A stretch of 64,000 nt of DNA from Lentilitoribacter sp. Alg239-R112 (lineage in GTDB: Bacteria; Pseudomonadota; Alphaproteobacteria; Rhizobiales; Rhizobiaceae), in the NCBI RefSeq assembly GCF_900537175.1, contig NZ_LS999833.1, positions 1,426,001-1,490,000 of the forward strand. The letters are read 5' to 3'. Both the position numbers and the translations under genes were made by a program. The notes beneath the pieces are model-generated. The model did no database searches and was not told where the DNA came from. It worked only from the letters and a program-made list of their open reading frames with translations. Shown in pieces: positions 27,637 to 36,350 of this stretch; position 1 is the first letter of the stretch, and the number at the start of each line of letters is the position of its first letter.

Positions 27637-28668
27637 TTAGGCACTTTCAAATAGCGGAAGTCTTACCTCTGCAAGTGCTTTTCTGATTATATCTGGCGAG
27701 GCATCATTTTTGACAGCATCTGTTGAAAGAATTTGCCGATAACGCCGCGCACCCGGCAATCCGTGAAACAATCCAACCATATGTCGCGTGATATGGATAA
27801 GCCTTCCGCCCTGCTCCATATGCTTTTTAGCATGATCAATCATTGCATCGCAAACCTTTATCCAATCTACTTGACTTGGCTTAAGCCCATAAACCAAATG
27901 ATCAACATCAGCTAGCAAGCTGGAATTATGATAGGCCGCGCGACCAAGCATAACTCCATCCACATAGTTCATTTGGGCGGTTGCGGTATCTAAATCAGCA
28001 ATGCCACCATTAATACCAACAAACAGGTCAGCATTTTTATCTTTAAGGCGATAAACACGTTCATAATTAAGTGGTGGAATATCTCGGTTCTCCTTAGGAG
28101 ATAATCCATCGAGCCATGCTTTTCGAGCATGGACCCACAACGCATCCACCCCCGCCCCACGAACATGCGATGTCAGTTCATCAAGCGCCAGTTCTTCATC
28201 TTGCTCGTCAACACCGATGCGGCATTTGACTGTCACTGGAATACCCACAACAGATTTCATTGCATCAACACAAGAGGCCACAAGTTCGGGCTCTCGCATC
28301 AAACATGCACCGAATGTCCCTGATTGAACCCTATCTGACGGGCAACCAACATTTAGATTAATTTCATCATACCCAAATTCTTCGCATACTTTTGCAGCTA
28401 TTTTCAGCTTCTCTGGGTCTGAACCTCCCAGCTGCACAGCAATGGGGTGCTCGCTATCATCATAACCAAGTAATCGTTGCTGATCACCGTGGATAATCGC
28501 GTCTGCAACAACCATTTCCGTGTAAAGCAGCGCATGCTGACTCAATTGCCGATGAAGAAACCGACAATGTTTGTCTGTCCAATCCATCATGGGAGCAACG
28601 GCAAACTTAGGGATATGATCTTTATAGAGCGTCATGTCAGAACTTAGTGCCAATTTTGCTAAAACCAT
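27637..28668 (-). CDS. dusA: tRNA-dihydrouridine(20/20a) synthase
   Basis: A 343-residue flavoenzyme that reduces specific uridines in the tRNA D-loop. VAPMMDWTD near residue 26, LNVGCPSDRVQ with the catalytic Cys and FGACLM are DusA hallmarks. GINGGI and MLGRAAY complete the flavin site. The start may be ATG 28668 (used here) or ATG 28635, eleven codons later; neither has a clear ribosome site. Monocistronic. Confidence 0.94.
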   Translation of the reverse strand: MVLAKLALSSDMTLYKDHIPKFAVAPMMDWTDKHCRFLHRQLSQHALLYTEMVVADAIIHGDQQRLLGYDDSEHPIAVQLGGSDPEKLKIAAKVCEEFGYDEINLNVGCPSDRVQSGTFGACLMREPELVASCVDAMKSVVGIPVTVKCRIGVDEQDEELALDELTSHVRGAGVDALWVHARKAWLDGLSPKENRDIPPLNYERVYRLKDKNADLFVGINGGIADLDTATAQMNYVDGVMLGRAAYHNSSLLADVDHLVYGLKPSQVDWIKVCDAMIDHAKKHMEQGGRLIHITRHMVGLFHGLPGARRYRQILSTDAVKNDASPDIIRKALAEVRLPLFESA

Positions 28669-28794
28669 GTGTGGTGTTTTAGCTTCTCAGTAGCGATGTA
28701 TCCTTTAATCCTTGTATTAGTCAATGGAACTCATACTTCTCAAGTTTGAGATTTTCTTAAAAAGGGCTTTCATTTACCCGACAAATTTGCATTT

Positions 28795-28813
28795 AATTAT
28801 CTAGTCGATAATT
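28795..28813 (+). promoter_or_regulatory. inverted repeat in the tpa promoter region
   Basis: AATTATC and GATAATT flank five bases, 107 bases before the tpa start. A possible promoter lies just downstream: TTGATC at 28827 and TATTTA at 28851 with an 18-base spacer. The repeat could be a regulator site. Confidence 0.35.
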
Positions 28814-28919
28814 CCTGACAAATTACTTGATCCATCTGGCACCATAGATGTATTTAATCAGGCACTGTTTGACTAATCTGCTTCTATCTAATGTAATACC
28901 AAATTAAAGGAGATTTGCC

Positions 28920-30305
28920 ATGGATGGCTTGAACAATCAGAATGACTTTAGTGATGTCGTCGAAAATGACCGCGCTCATGTATGGCATCATCTCACACAA
29001 CATAAAAAGTTCGACGAAAGTGATCCCCTGATCGTAATAGAGGGCAAGGGCTTGCGTGTATGGAACCAGGCTGGTCGCTCGCATCTGGATTCAGTGTCCG
29101 GTGGCGTTTGGACTGTTAATGTAGGCTATGGTCGAGAAACCATTGCAAATGCCGTTCGAGATCAACTCGTCAAAATGAACTTTTTTGGCAATACTGTTGG
29201 CAGCGTTCCAGCGGCCAACTTTTCTGAGCGCCTGATTAGCAAAATGCCGGGCATGAAGCGTGTCTACTACGCAAATTCCGGATCAGAAGCGAATGAAAAA
29301 GCCTATAAAATTGTACGCCAAATCGCGCACAACAAATATGGCGGCAAGAAGCATAAGATTTTATACCGTGAGCGTGACTACCACGGTACAACAATCACGG
29401 CCCTTTCCTCTTGTGGACAAGAAGAGCGCAAAGCACAATATGGTCCCTTCACACCAGGTTTTGTTTCTGTTCCGCATTGTCTGGAATATCGTTCACAATG
29501 GGGCGACGTTGAGGATTATGGTATTCGCGCTGCGAATGCGATCGAGGAAGTTATTTTACGTGAAGGTGCGGACACTGTTGGCGCTCTTATCCTTGAACCA
29601 GTCACCGCTGGCGGCGGCGTTATTGTTCCGCCAAAAGGCTACTGGGATCGCGTGCAAGAAATCTGCAAAGAGCATGACGTTCTTCTAATCATTGACGAAG
29701 TGGTCTGCGGAATGGGCCGCACAGGCGAGTGGTTTGGCTACCAGCACTATGGTATTGAACCAGATATGGTAACAATGGCAAAAGGTGTTGCGTCAGGCTA
29801 TGCAGCGATTTCTTGCTGTGTAACAACAGAAGCGGTCTTCAATGAATTCAAAAGCACACCTGATGACCACATGAGCTATTTCCGCGATATTTCAACATTT
29901 GGCGGATGTACTGCTGGTCCCGCAGCTGCTCTTGAAAATATGCGTATTCTCGAAGACGAAAACCTTCTTGAAAACACCAATGTAATGGGTGCATACCTTG
30001 TTGAAAAACTCGAAGAGCTTAAAGGCAAGCACGAGTTAATCGGCGACGTTCGTGGTAAGGGTCTTTTCTGTGGAGCCGAACTCGTTACCAACCGCGATAC
30101 CAAAGAAGCGGCCCCCGAAGCGCTAGTGCAAAAGATCGTTGGTCGCTGCATGTCAGAACACGCTGTGATCATGGGTATGACAAACAGATCACTTCCTGGT
30201 TTTAACAATACGCTTTGCATGAGCCCGGCATTGATCTGTACAAAAGACGATATTGACGAAATGGTAGCCGCGATTGATGAATCGATTACTTTCGCTACAT
30301 CTTGA
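28920..30305 (+). CDS. tpa: taurine--pyruvate aminotransferase
   Basis: A 461-residue PLP-dependent class III aminotransferase that moves the amino group of taurine to pyruvate, giving sulfoacetaldehyde and alanine. Close resemblance to Tpa is seen throughout: PLIVIEGKGLRVWNQAGR, VSGGVWTVNVGYGRE, SGSEANEKAYK, RDYHGTTITALS, IIDEVVCGMGRTG and MAKGVASGYA with the PLP lysine. AAAGGAG precedes ATG 28920. The usual companions tauR, xsc and pta are absent here, so the pathway must be completed elsewhere, or the enzyme works on another omega-amino acid. The substrate call is strong but not certain. Confidence 0.85.
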   Translation: MDGLNNQNDFSDVVENDRAHVWHHLTQHKKFDESDPLIVIEGKGLRVWNQAGRSHLDSVSGGVWTVNVGYGRETIANAVRDQLVKMNFFGNTVGSVPAANFSERLISKMPGMKRVYYANSGSEANEKAYKIVRQIAHNKYGGKKHKILYRERDYHGTTITALSSCGQEERKAQYGPFTPGFVSVPHCLEYRSQWGDVEDYGIRAANAIEEVILREGADTVGALILEPVTAGGGVIVPPKGYWDRVQEICKEHDVLLIIDEVVCGMGRTGEWFGYQHYGIEPDMVTMAKGVASGYAAISCCVTTEAVFNEFKSTPDDHMSYFRDISTFGGCTAGPAAALENMRILEDENLLENTNVMGAYLVEKLEELKGKHELIGDVRGKGLFCGAELVTNRDTKEAAPEALVQKIVGRCMSEHAVIMGMTNRSLPGFNNTLCMSPALICTKDDIDEMVAAIDESITFATS

Positions 30306-30315
30306 TTTGAATCAA
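30302..30315. promoter_or_regulatory. perfect FNR/FixK-type box
   Basis: TTGAT-TTGA-ATCAA matches the FNR-family consensus with no mismatch. It overlaps the tpa stop and lies about 250 bases upstream of fpr, before the tpa terminator. Confidence 0.4.
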
Positions 30316-30329
30316 TTCAATTTTAAGAA

Positions 30330-30360
30330 GATCCGTGTATTCATTACGCGGGTCTTTTAT
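30330..30360 (+). terminator. rho-independent terminator of tpa
   Basis: GATCCGTGTA pairs with TACGCGGGTC (two G-T wobbles) around a short loop, followed by TTTTATTTT. Confidence 0.8.
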
Positions 30361-30559
30361 TTTGAACAGATTCATCGCATCAGTCCATTATGTGGTTTAA
30401 AAGCGCGATAAATTCATCAAGAACGGACCAGGTTTTTACGCGAACACCTAGAGTTAGAAAAATAAACCTGTCTTTCTCTAACAGAGAACTGTAAAAAACA
30501 ATCACATATCAACATACCGCAGTGCAATATTCTGCGTTTAAGTCCGTTGGAGAATGCCA

Positions 30560-31375
30560 GTGTCCACACAAGATGTTGCAGAGCAAAAAGAAGAATTTCC
30601 TCTTCCAAAAGCAACCTTTGCTGAAAAAGTGATTTCGGTCGAACATTATACTGATCGCCTGTTCAAATTCAGAATCACTCGGCCCGCAAGTTTTAGATTT
30701 CGCTCTGGCGAATTTGTCATGATTGGACTTCCGTCAGAAGGAAAACCTCTTTTCAGAGCTTATTCTATTGCCAGCCCATCTTGGGATGAAGAGATTGAAT
30801 TTTTCTCGATTAAAGTTCCAGGCGGACCTCTCACCGAGCATCTGCAAAAGATTCAGCCCGGCGATACAATCTGGATGCGCCAGAAATCCACTGGAACGCT
30901 GGTAATGGATGCGCTAACACCAGCAAAAAACCTTTATATGATATCAACTGGAACAGGTATCGCACCATTCGCATCTGTTATGCGTGACCCAGAGGCCTAT
31001 GAGAACTTCGATAAAGTTATTCTCACACACACTTGTCGTGAAGTTGCTGAGCTTCAATATGGTGTTGATACAGTTGCGCTTACGAAAGAAGACCTGCTTG
31101 TAGGCGAAGAAGCGAAAGAAAAGCTAATTCACTTCACGTCTACAACACGCGAAGACAGTGCACAAAATGGCCGCATAACTAATCTAATAGAAGATGGTAC
31201 TTTAGCTAAAGTTACGGGCTTACCAGATCTAAATCCTGAAACAGATCGCGTCATGATTTGCGGTTCTATGGCCATGATCAATGATCTTAAGGTTTTGTTG
31301 GAAGCGCGCGGGTTCGAAGAAGGTGCGAATAGCAAGCCGGCTGACTTTGTCATCGAGCGTGCTTTTGTTGATTAA
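30560..31375 (+). CDS. fpr: ferredoxin--NADP+ reductase
   Basis: A 271-residue FAD enzyme that exchanges electrons between NADPH and ferredoxin or flavodoxin. FAD is bound by RAYSIASP, NADP by STGTGIAPFASV and the later CGSMAMI region. The C-terminus VIERAFVD is typical of the bacterial subclass. The ATG at 30554 lies only one base from GGAG, whereas GTG 30560, two codons later, has correct spacing, so I choose the latter. Upstream are an FNR-type box (30302) and an imperfect hairpin GTTAGA/TCTAAC (30453-30482). Confidence 0.94.
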   Translation: MSTQDVAEQKEEFPLPKATFAEKVISVEHYTDRLFKFRITRPASFRFRSGEFVMIGLPSEGKPLFRAYSIASPSWDEEIEFFSIKVPGGPLTEHLQKIQPGDTIWMRQKSTGTLVMDALTPAKNLYMISTGTGIAPFASVMRDPEAYENFDKVILTHTCREVAELQYGVDTVALTKEDLLVGEEAKEKLIHFTSTTREDSAQNGRITNLIEDGTLAKVTGLPDLNPETDRVMICGSMAMINDLKVLLEARGFEEGANSKPADFVIERAFVD

Positions 31376-31399
31376 ACAGGTTTGATAACTGAACATTTG

Positions 31400-31432
31400 A
31401 ACCCTCCGGATAGCTCCGGCGGGTTTATTTTT
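31400..31432 (+). terminator. rho-independent terminator of fpr
   Basis: AACCCTCCGG pairs with CCGGCGGGTT (one bulge) and is followed by TTATTTTTA. It overlaps the end of the convergent CobW gene. Confidence 0.8.
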
Positions 31433-32393
31433 ATCCATGAGCAACCTGAGAAGCATAAAACCCTTCTTCAATGATCGATTGGGGCAATTTACGTCCTATA
31501 AATACGAGCTGGCTCGTTCTCTGCTCATCAGTTCCCCATGGCCGTTGTGCTACGCCTTCGATCAGCTGATGAACACCTTGAATCACAAATCGCTCATCCT
31601 CATTCGCAAAGCTCAATATACCCTTGGTGCGCAACATATCCATGCCGAAATGCTCAAGAACCCACTGCATCCAAGAAAAAAACAGTTGCCGATCCAAAGG
31701 ACGATCAGCCTGTAATGAGAAGCTCTGAACATCTCTGTCGTGATGGTGGTGGTGAGATTTCAGGAAGTTCGGATCTCGAACCAAATTACGGTCGAGGGCA
31801 AAAGCGTTTTGCGATAAAAGCAGGTTCAAATCGATCTGACAATGATTTGTCTCATAGAGATTTGCAAGTGGATTAATTGATTCAACTAACGCTTTTAAAG
31901 AATTGATATCGCTAACTAAATCCACTTTATTCAAAATGATAATATCTGCAAATGCAATCTGCTCTTTTGCCTCACGCGAGGTTTCTAACTCCTTGGTCAG
32001 GTGTTTCGCATCTACCACCGTAACAATTGCATCAAGCTGCGTTTTGGACCGCACATTTTCTTCTTGCAGAAAGGTTTGTGCCACAGGCGCAGGGTCAGCG
32101 AGACCAGTGGTCTCAATGATTATTGCGTCCAACTGTCGACCGCTTGCGAGCAAATTATCAACGGTTTCGATCAAATCACCACGAACGCTACAGCAAATAC
32201 AGCCATTGCTCATTTCGAATATGTCTTCATCAGCACCAACAACCAATGAGCCATCTATGCCAATTTCACCAAACTCATTGACGATAACAGCATAATTTCT
32301 GTCGTGTTTTTCGGATAATATTCGATTAAGCAGAGTGGTCTTACCCGCACCTAGATATCCAGTAATGACCGTAACAGGTATCTTGCTTATCAT
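31431..32393 (-). CDS. CobW/COG0523 family GTPase, His-rich
   Basis: A 320-residue G3E GTPase. The P-loop is [15 protein letters not shown] at residues ~10-24, the metal-binding CxCC motif is CICC, the guanine-specificity motif is LNKVDL, and a His patch HHHHHDRD lies between the GTPase and the C-terminal CobW_C domain. Proteins of this family deliver or sequester zinc, cobalt or iron for metalloenzymes; the His patch favours zinc or nickel, which is inference. It is not in a cobalamin-synthesis cluster, so the name cobW should not be used. Its ATG directly follows the stop of a MIP channel gene with no base between, so the two are translationally linked. Confidence 0.9.
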   Translation of the reverse strand: MISKIPVTVITGYLGAGKTTLLNRILSEKHDRNYAVIVNEFGEIGIDGSLVVGADEDIFEMSNGCICCSVRGDLIETVDNLLASGRQLDAIIIETTGLADPAPVAQTFLQEENVRSKTQLDAIVTVVDAKHLTKELETSREAKEQIAFADIIILNKVDLVSDINSLKALVESINPLANLYETNHCQIDLNLLLSQNAFALDRNLVRDPNFLKSHHHHHDRDVQSFSLQADRPLDRQLFFSWMQWVLEHFGMDMLRTKGILSFANEDERFVIQGVHQLIEGVAQRPWGTDEQRTSQLVFIGRKLPQSIIEEGFYASQVAHG

Positions 32394-33062
32394 CTATGTC
32401 TGCTTTTCTTTGGAAATCCAGGTGCAAAATAACCAAGCAATAATTGCAAAAATAATCTGCGCTAAAATAAAATAAGGCACATCCGCCGCGCGGATGCCGG
32501 CAAATGTATTCGAAAAGCTTCGGGCTATCGTTACCGCTGGGTTGGCAAAAGAGGTTGAGGCTGTAAACCAATAGGCAGCCGTGATATACAGACCCACTGC
32601 AACGGCGACGGCACTTTCCTTAGCCTTTAACGTCAGAAGAATTGTCGCCACGAGCCCAAAAGTGGCCACACCTTCTGAAAACCACTGCGCGCTACCCGCC
32701 CGCACTTTTTCAGAAAACTGAAAAATACTCAGATCAAACATAATATGAGCCGCCCAAACACCAATTATCCCACCAATTATCTGCACCAGAACATAGAGAA
32801 GACTATCACCCATTGTTATGTCGCCACGCAGCTTAAATACAAGTGTTACAGCCGGATTAAAATGCGCGCCGGATATCGGACCAAACATTGTGATAAGTAC
32901 AACTAGAATAGCACCAGTCGGTATTGTGTTTCCTAAAAGCGCAATGGCAACATTTCCACCGGAAAGCTGTTCTGCCATGATCCCCGAACCAACTACGGTT
33001 GCGAGCAGGAATGCTGTCCCGACCAATTCAGCCGCATATCTTTGTGCATTAGATACCATCAT
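32394..33062 (-). CDS. MIP family channel, AqpS-like
   Basis: A 222-residue aquaporin-fold protein with six helices. The two half-helix signatures are HFNPAV and SFANPAV. After the second NPA the filter arginine seen in water channels (NPAR) is replaced by Val, which widens the pore, as in the arsenic-related AqpS subgroup. Uncharged arsenite, glycerol-like or other small solutes are thus possible substrates. No ars gene adjoins. It overlaps nothing upstream and shares a zero-gap junction with the CobW GTPase gene. ATG 33062 is used; ATG 33059 follows immediately. Confidence 0.83.
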   Translation of the reverse strand: MMVSNAQRYAAELVGTAFLLATVVGSGIMAEQLSGGNVAIALLGNTIPTGAILVVLITMFGPISGAHFNPAVTLVFKLRGDITMGDSLLYVLVQIIGGIIGVWAAHIMFDLSIFQFSEKVRAGSAQWFSEGVATFGLVATILLTLKAKESAVAVAVGLYITAAYWFTASTSFANPAVTIARSFSNTFAGIRAADVPYFILAQIIFAIIAWLFCTWISKEKQT

Positions 33063-33160
33063 TTTAAAACCCAACAATAATTATCGAGAGCTTACGTAAT
33101 CATTCGCGCATCAAATGGCATAATTTGTACAACAACGCAAAATTTTCATCACAAACAATT

Positions 33161-33193
33161 ACCCCCTCAGGAAACGTTGTTCTCTAAGGGGGT
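33161..33193 (-). terminator. hairpin downstream of hemA
   Basis: ACCCCCTCAG and CTAAGGGGGT form a ten-base stem (one wobble) with a 13-base loop between hemA and the MIP gene. No T-run follows, so it may be a weak terminator, or an mRNA-stabilising or regulatory structure. Confidence 0.45.
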
Positions 33194-33223
33194 TATCTAT
33201 CAATTTAATGACAATGTCTAAAA

Positions 33224-34441
33224 TTAAGCAACCGCACGAGACAGTGCACATTGTGACCACAGATCATGAAGCGAATCAACCAAATGATCTATATCTTCAT
33301 TTGTGTGCATTGGTGAAGGTGTAAAGCGCAAACGCTCTGTTCCTTTGGGCACTGTTGGGTAATTAATCGGCTGAACATAAATGCCATAATTATCCAAAAG
33401 CATATCAGAAATCATTTTACACTTCGCAGCATTTCCCACCATGACAGGAACAATATGGCTTTGATTTTCCATGTGCGGAATGCCTCTTGCGTCAAGCTTT
33501 GCACGCAAAGATTTTACTCGTTCGCGTTGACGCATACGCTCCATATCGCTGACCTTCAGATATTGAATGCTTGCAGCAGCACCTGCTGCAATGGCTGGCG
33601 GAAGAGCTGTTGTGAAAATAAAGCCGGATGCAAAACTTCTCACGAAATCGCACAGAGCAGTAGAGGCCGTAATATAACCGCCCATAACACCAAATGCTTT
33701 ACCTAGAGTCCCCTCGATGACGGTCAGGCGATCCATAATGCCCTCACGTTCGGCAACACCACCGCCGCGCGGTCCGTAAAGGCCAACTGCATGAACTTCA
33801 TCCAGATACGTCATTGCCCCATATTTATCAGCAAGATCGCAAATTTCAGCGATAGGTGCGATATCACCATCCATTGAATATACGCTTTCAAACGCAATCA
33901 ATTTTGGCGCATCGGGGTCAGCAGCAGCAAGCTTTGCCTCCAAATCAGCCACATCATTATGCTTCCAAATAACTTTTTGGGCACGGGAGTGACGAATACC
34001 TTCGATCATTGATGCATGATTAGAAGCATCGGAAAAAACAATGCAACCGGGGATTTGAGAAGCCAAGGTACCCAATGCCGCCCAATTGGATACATAACCT
34101 GAAGTGAACAGCAATGCATCATCTTTACCGTGAAGATCTGCAAGTTCTTTCTCCAGCAAAACATGGTAGTGCGTTGTCCCAGAGATATTCCGCGTACCAC
34201 CTGCACCGGTCCCGGCATCATCGATAGCCTTTTTCATGGCCTCCATGACTTTTGGGTTTTGCCCCATACCAAGATAATCATTCGAGCACCAGACAGTTAC
34301 GTCTGATATTGATCCATCAGGACAATGGCGTGTCGCTTTAGGAAAATTACCACGGTGGCGTTCCAAGTCGGCAAACACGCGATAACGGCCTTCTTCTTTA
34401 AGACCGTCAAGTGACGTGTTGAAAAAACTCTCAAAATCCAT
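33224..34441 (-). CDS. hemA: 5-aminolevulinate synthase
   Basis: A 405-residue PLP enzyme that condenses glycine and succinyl-CoA, the first step of heme synthesis in alphaproteobacteria (C4 pathway). Visible are [11 protein letters not shown], the glycine-binding [24 protein letters not shown] and the PLP lysine in [14 protein letters not shown] chose ATG 34441 because GGAGG stands five bases upstream and the length then equals the family norm. A longer frame to 34555 has no support. An FNR/FixK-type box lies 138 bases upstream (34579-34592), which fits oxygen-responsive control known for this gene in relatives. Confidence 0.96.
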   Translation of the reverse strand: MDFESFFNTSLDGLKEEGRYRVFADLERHRGNFPKATRHCPDGSISDVTVWCSNDYLGMGQNPKVMEAMKKAIDDAGTGAGGTRNISGTTHYHVLLEKELADLHGKDDALLFTSGYVSNWAALGTLASQIPGCIVFSDASNHASMIEGIRHSRAQKVIWKHNDVADLEAKLAAADPDAPKLIAFESVYSMDGDIAPIAEICDLADKYGAMTYLDEVHAVGLYGPRGGGVAEREGIMDRLTVIEGTLGKAFGVMGGYITASTALCDFVRSFASGFIFTTALPPAIAAGAAASIQYLKVSDMERMRQRERVKSLRAKLDARGIPHMENQSHIVPVMVGNAAKCKMISDMLLDNYGIYVQPINYPTVPKGTERLRFTPSPMHTNEDIDHLVDSLHDLWSQCALSRAVA

Positions 34442-34578
34442 TTGAGCCTCCGTAGGCAATCTTAACAAATACATATTCAGCTTTATGCCGCTTTTAATGC
34501 ATCGGTAATCTAATGCCAATGCGACAAAACTGCAATTCACCAGTTTCGTCACCAATATCAGATTAACATCGGATGTAA

Positions 34579-34592
34579 TTGACCCAGATCAA
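34579..34592. promoter_or_regulatory. FNR/FixK-type box upstream of hemA
   Basis: TTGAC-CCAG-ATCAA fits the relaxed consensus TTGAY-N4-RTCAA. It overlaps the gnd stop codon and lies 138 bases before the hemA start. hemA is a known target of FNR-type regulators in several alphaproteobacteria. Confidence 0.5.
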
Positions 34593-36007
34593 CTACTACC
34601 CCACGGTCCGTGATGATCGCCTTCTTCATCCACACGTTTAAACCCATGTGCTCCAAAGAAATCACGTTGCGCCTGAATAAGGTTCGCAGTCCCCTGTCCT
34701 CTGCGGTATGTATCAAAATACGAAATCGCACTCGCCAATGCAACTGCGGGCGAGCCGTTGAGCACGGCGTCGCTTACAACACGTCTTAACGGAGCATCAC
34801 AATCTTGCAACATCTTTGAAAAACTCGGAGTAACAGCAAGATTTGCAACATCAGGCTCTTTAGAGAAGGCCGTTGAAATCTCATCCAGAAAGCGCGATTG
34901 AATAATACAGCCTGCACGCCAGATCTTTGCGATTGTCGGCATCGGAAGCCCCCAGCTAAACTCTTTAGACGCTGCGGACATAACAGCAAACCCCTGCGCA
35001 TATGCTGCAATCTTACCTGCGAGTAATGCCATCTCAAGATCCGCAATAACCGCATCTTTGTCATCAGAATCACCAAGTGATTGTGGCAAGCCGAGAACTT
35101 TCTCCGCATGAAGACGCTCATCTTTTGCAGCTGATAGGCTTCTCGCAGCAACTGCCGCCTCAATACCGGTAGCTGGAACACCCATCTGCAATGCTTCAAT
35201 TGCTGACCATCGTCCAGTTCCCTTTTGGCCTGCAGCATCCAAAATTAATTCTATCATCGGACGATCTGTTTTAGGATCTATGGCCTTAAGAACTTTGGCA
35301 GTAATCTCAATCAGGTAGGATTCAAGCGGGCCTTCGTTCCATTTCGCAAATACGTCAGAAATTTCCGCTGCGGGCATAGCTAAGCGATCTCGCATAATGC
35401 CATAAACTTCCGCAATCATTTGCATATCGGCATATTCAATACCGTTGTGAATGGTTTTTACAAAATGCCCTGCCCCGTTTTCCCCAAGCCAAGCGGCACA
35501 CGGTTCTCCATTATATTTAGCAGAAATAGCTTCAAGCACTTTTTGTACTCGTGGATAAGATGCTTGTTTGCCACCAACCATAATTGATGGGCCACGTCGT
35601 GCGCCCTCTTCACCACCGGAAACGCCCATTCCAATAAAGGTGAGCGCCGTCTGTGACATTTCTTCACCACGGCGAAGCGTATCACGAAAATTTGCATTAC
35701 CAGCGTCGATAATAATGTCATCATCAGTCATAAGAGGTTTAAGAGCCTGGATTTGCATATCAACAGGCTCACCTGCTTTAACCATGATTATCACAGGGCG
35801 TGGTGGACGGATCGCGGCAATAAATTCTTCAAGAGTTTTGCAAGGAATCAGTTGACCCACCAATTCGCCAGCACTTTTCATAAATTCTTCTGTTCGAGCA
35901 TAAGTCCGGTTAAACACCGCAACCTTATAACCATTGTCCGCAATATTAAGCGCCAGATTTGCGCCCATAACTGCCAACCCGATAACGCCTATTTCCGCAT
36001 TTGCCAT
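34589..36007 (-). CDS. gnd: 6-phosphogluconate dehydrogenase (decarboxylating)
   Basis: A 472-residue enzyme of the oxidative pentose phosphate pathway, making ribulose 5-phosphate, CO2 and NADPH. The Rossmann motif GLAVMGANLALNIADNG, substrate segment GVSGGEEGARRGPSIM and active-site KTIHNGIEYADMQ are intact. The length matches the long NADP-dependent type, and the C-terminal region (FDTYRRGQGTANLIQAQRD) is complete. A LacI-type palindrome lies about 90 bases upstream. It precedes hemA in the same direction, with 147 bases between. Confidence 0.96.
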   Translation of the reverse strand: MANAEIGVIGLAVMGANLALNIADNGYKVAVFNRTYARTEEFMKSAGELVGQLIPCKTLEEFIAAIRPPRPVIIMVKAGEPVDMQIQALKPLMTDDDIIIDAGNANFRDTLRRGEEMSQTALTFIGMGVSGGEEGARRGPSIMVGGKQASYPRVQKVLEAISAKYNGEPCAAWLGENGAGHFVKTIHNGIEYADMQMIAEVYGIMRDRLAMPAAEISDVFAKWNEGPLESYLIEITAKVLKAIDPKTDRPMIELILDAAGQKGTGRWSAIEALQMGVPATGIEAAVAARSLSAAKDERLHAEKVLGLPQSLGDSDDKDAVIADLEMALLAGKIAAYAQGFAVMSAASKEFSWGLPMPTIAKIWRAGCIIQSRFLDEISTAFSKEPDVANLAVTPSFSKMLQDCDAPLRRVVSDAVLNGSPAVALASAISYFDTYRRGQGTANLIQAQRDFFGAHGFKRVDEEGDHHGPWGSS

Positions 36008-36350
36008 AATTTACCTTTTTGCTCTTAAATACTTTATGAGATTAAGTCAGATTTGGGAGAATAGCAGGATCTTTTACAAAAACTACTCGTACAAACCTGT
36101 TATCGGTAACATTTACCCAGAAAATAAATCGATTAAATAAAATAGCACCTTTAGAATCGTCATTTAGGCTCAAATTGGCCAAAATATGATACAACGAAGT
36201 AGAGAATCTGATTCGGAATTCAGTCAATAGAGCAACGTACGATTTTCGATAAATATTTTTGTGTTGTGAATCACTGGGACAACGGTGAAAACTTCATTTT
36301 TTAGATAGTCCTGGAATACATAGAACGCTACGTGTCTTTATCACTGTAAT
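36008..36350. other. 343-base intergenic region between gnd and dnaB
   Basis: This AT-rich region separates divergent gnd and dnaB and must hold both promoters. It contains a LacI-type palindrome (36098-36112) and four GANTC sites (36154, 36204, 36210, 36268), the target of CcrM methylase in alphaproteobacteria. No RNA gene or convincing coding frame is seen. Confidence 0.6.
36098..36112 (-). promoter_or_regulatory. gnd: LacI/gluconate-repressor type operator upstream of gnd
   Basis: TGTTATCGGTAACA is a near-perfect palindrome with central CG, the hallmark of LacI-family operators. It resembles the sites of gluconate repressors. It lies 90 bases upstream of gnd. Confidence 0.5.

Noticed and set aside
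28838..28854. TGGCAC upstream of tpa as a possible sigma-54 promoter
   Set aside because: The required GC dinucleotide at the -12 position, in a TTGC-like block five bases after TGGCAC, is absent.
31431..32393. CobW GTPase as part of cobalamin synthesis with cobT/cobS
   Set aside because: It is 6 kb away, paired with a MIP channel, and belongs to the broad COG0523 family, where most members serve other metals.
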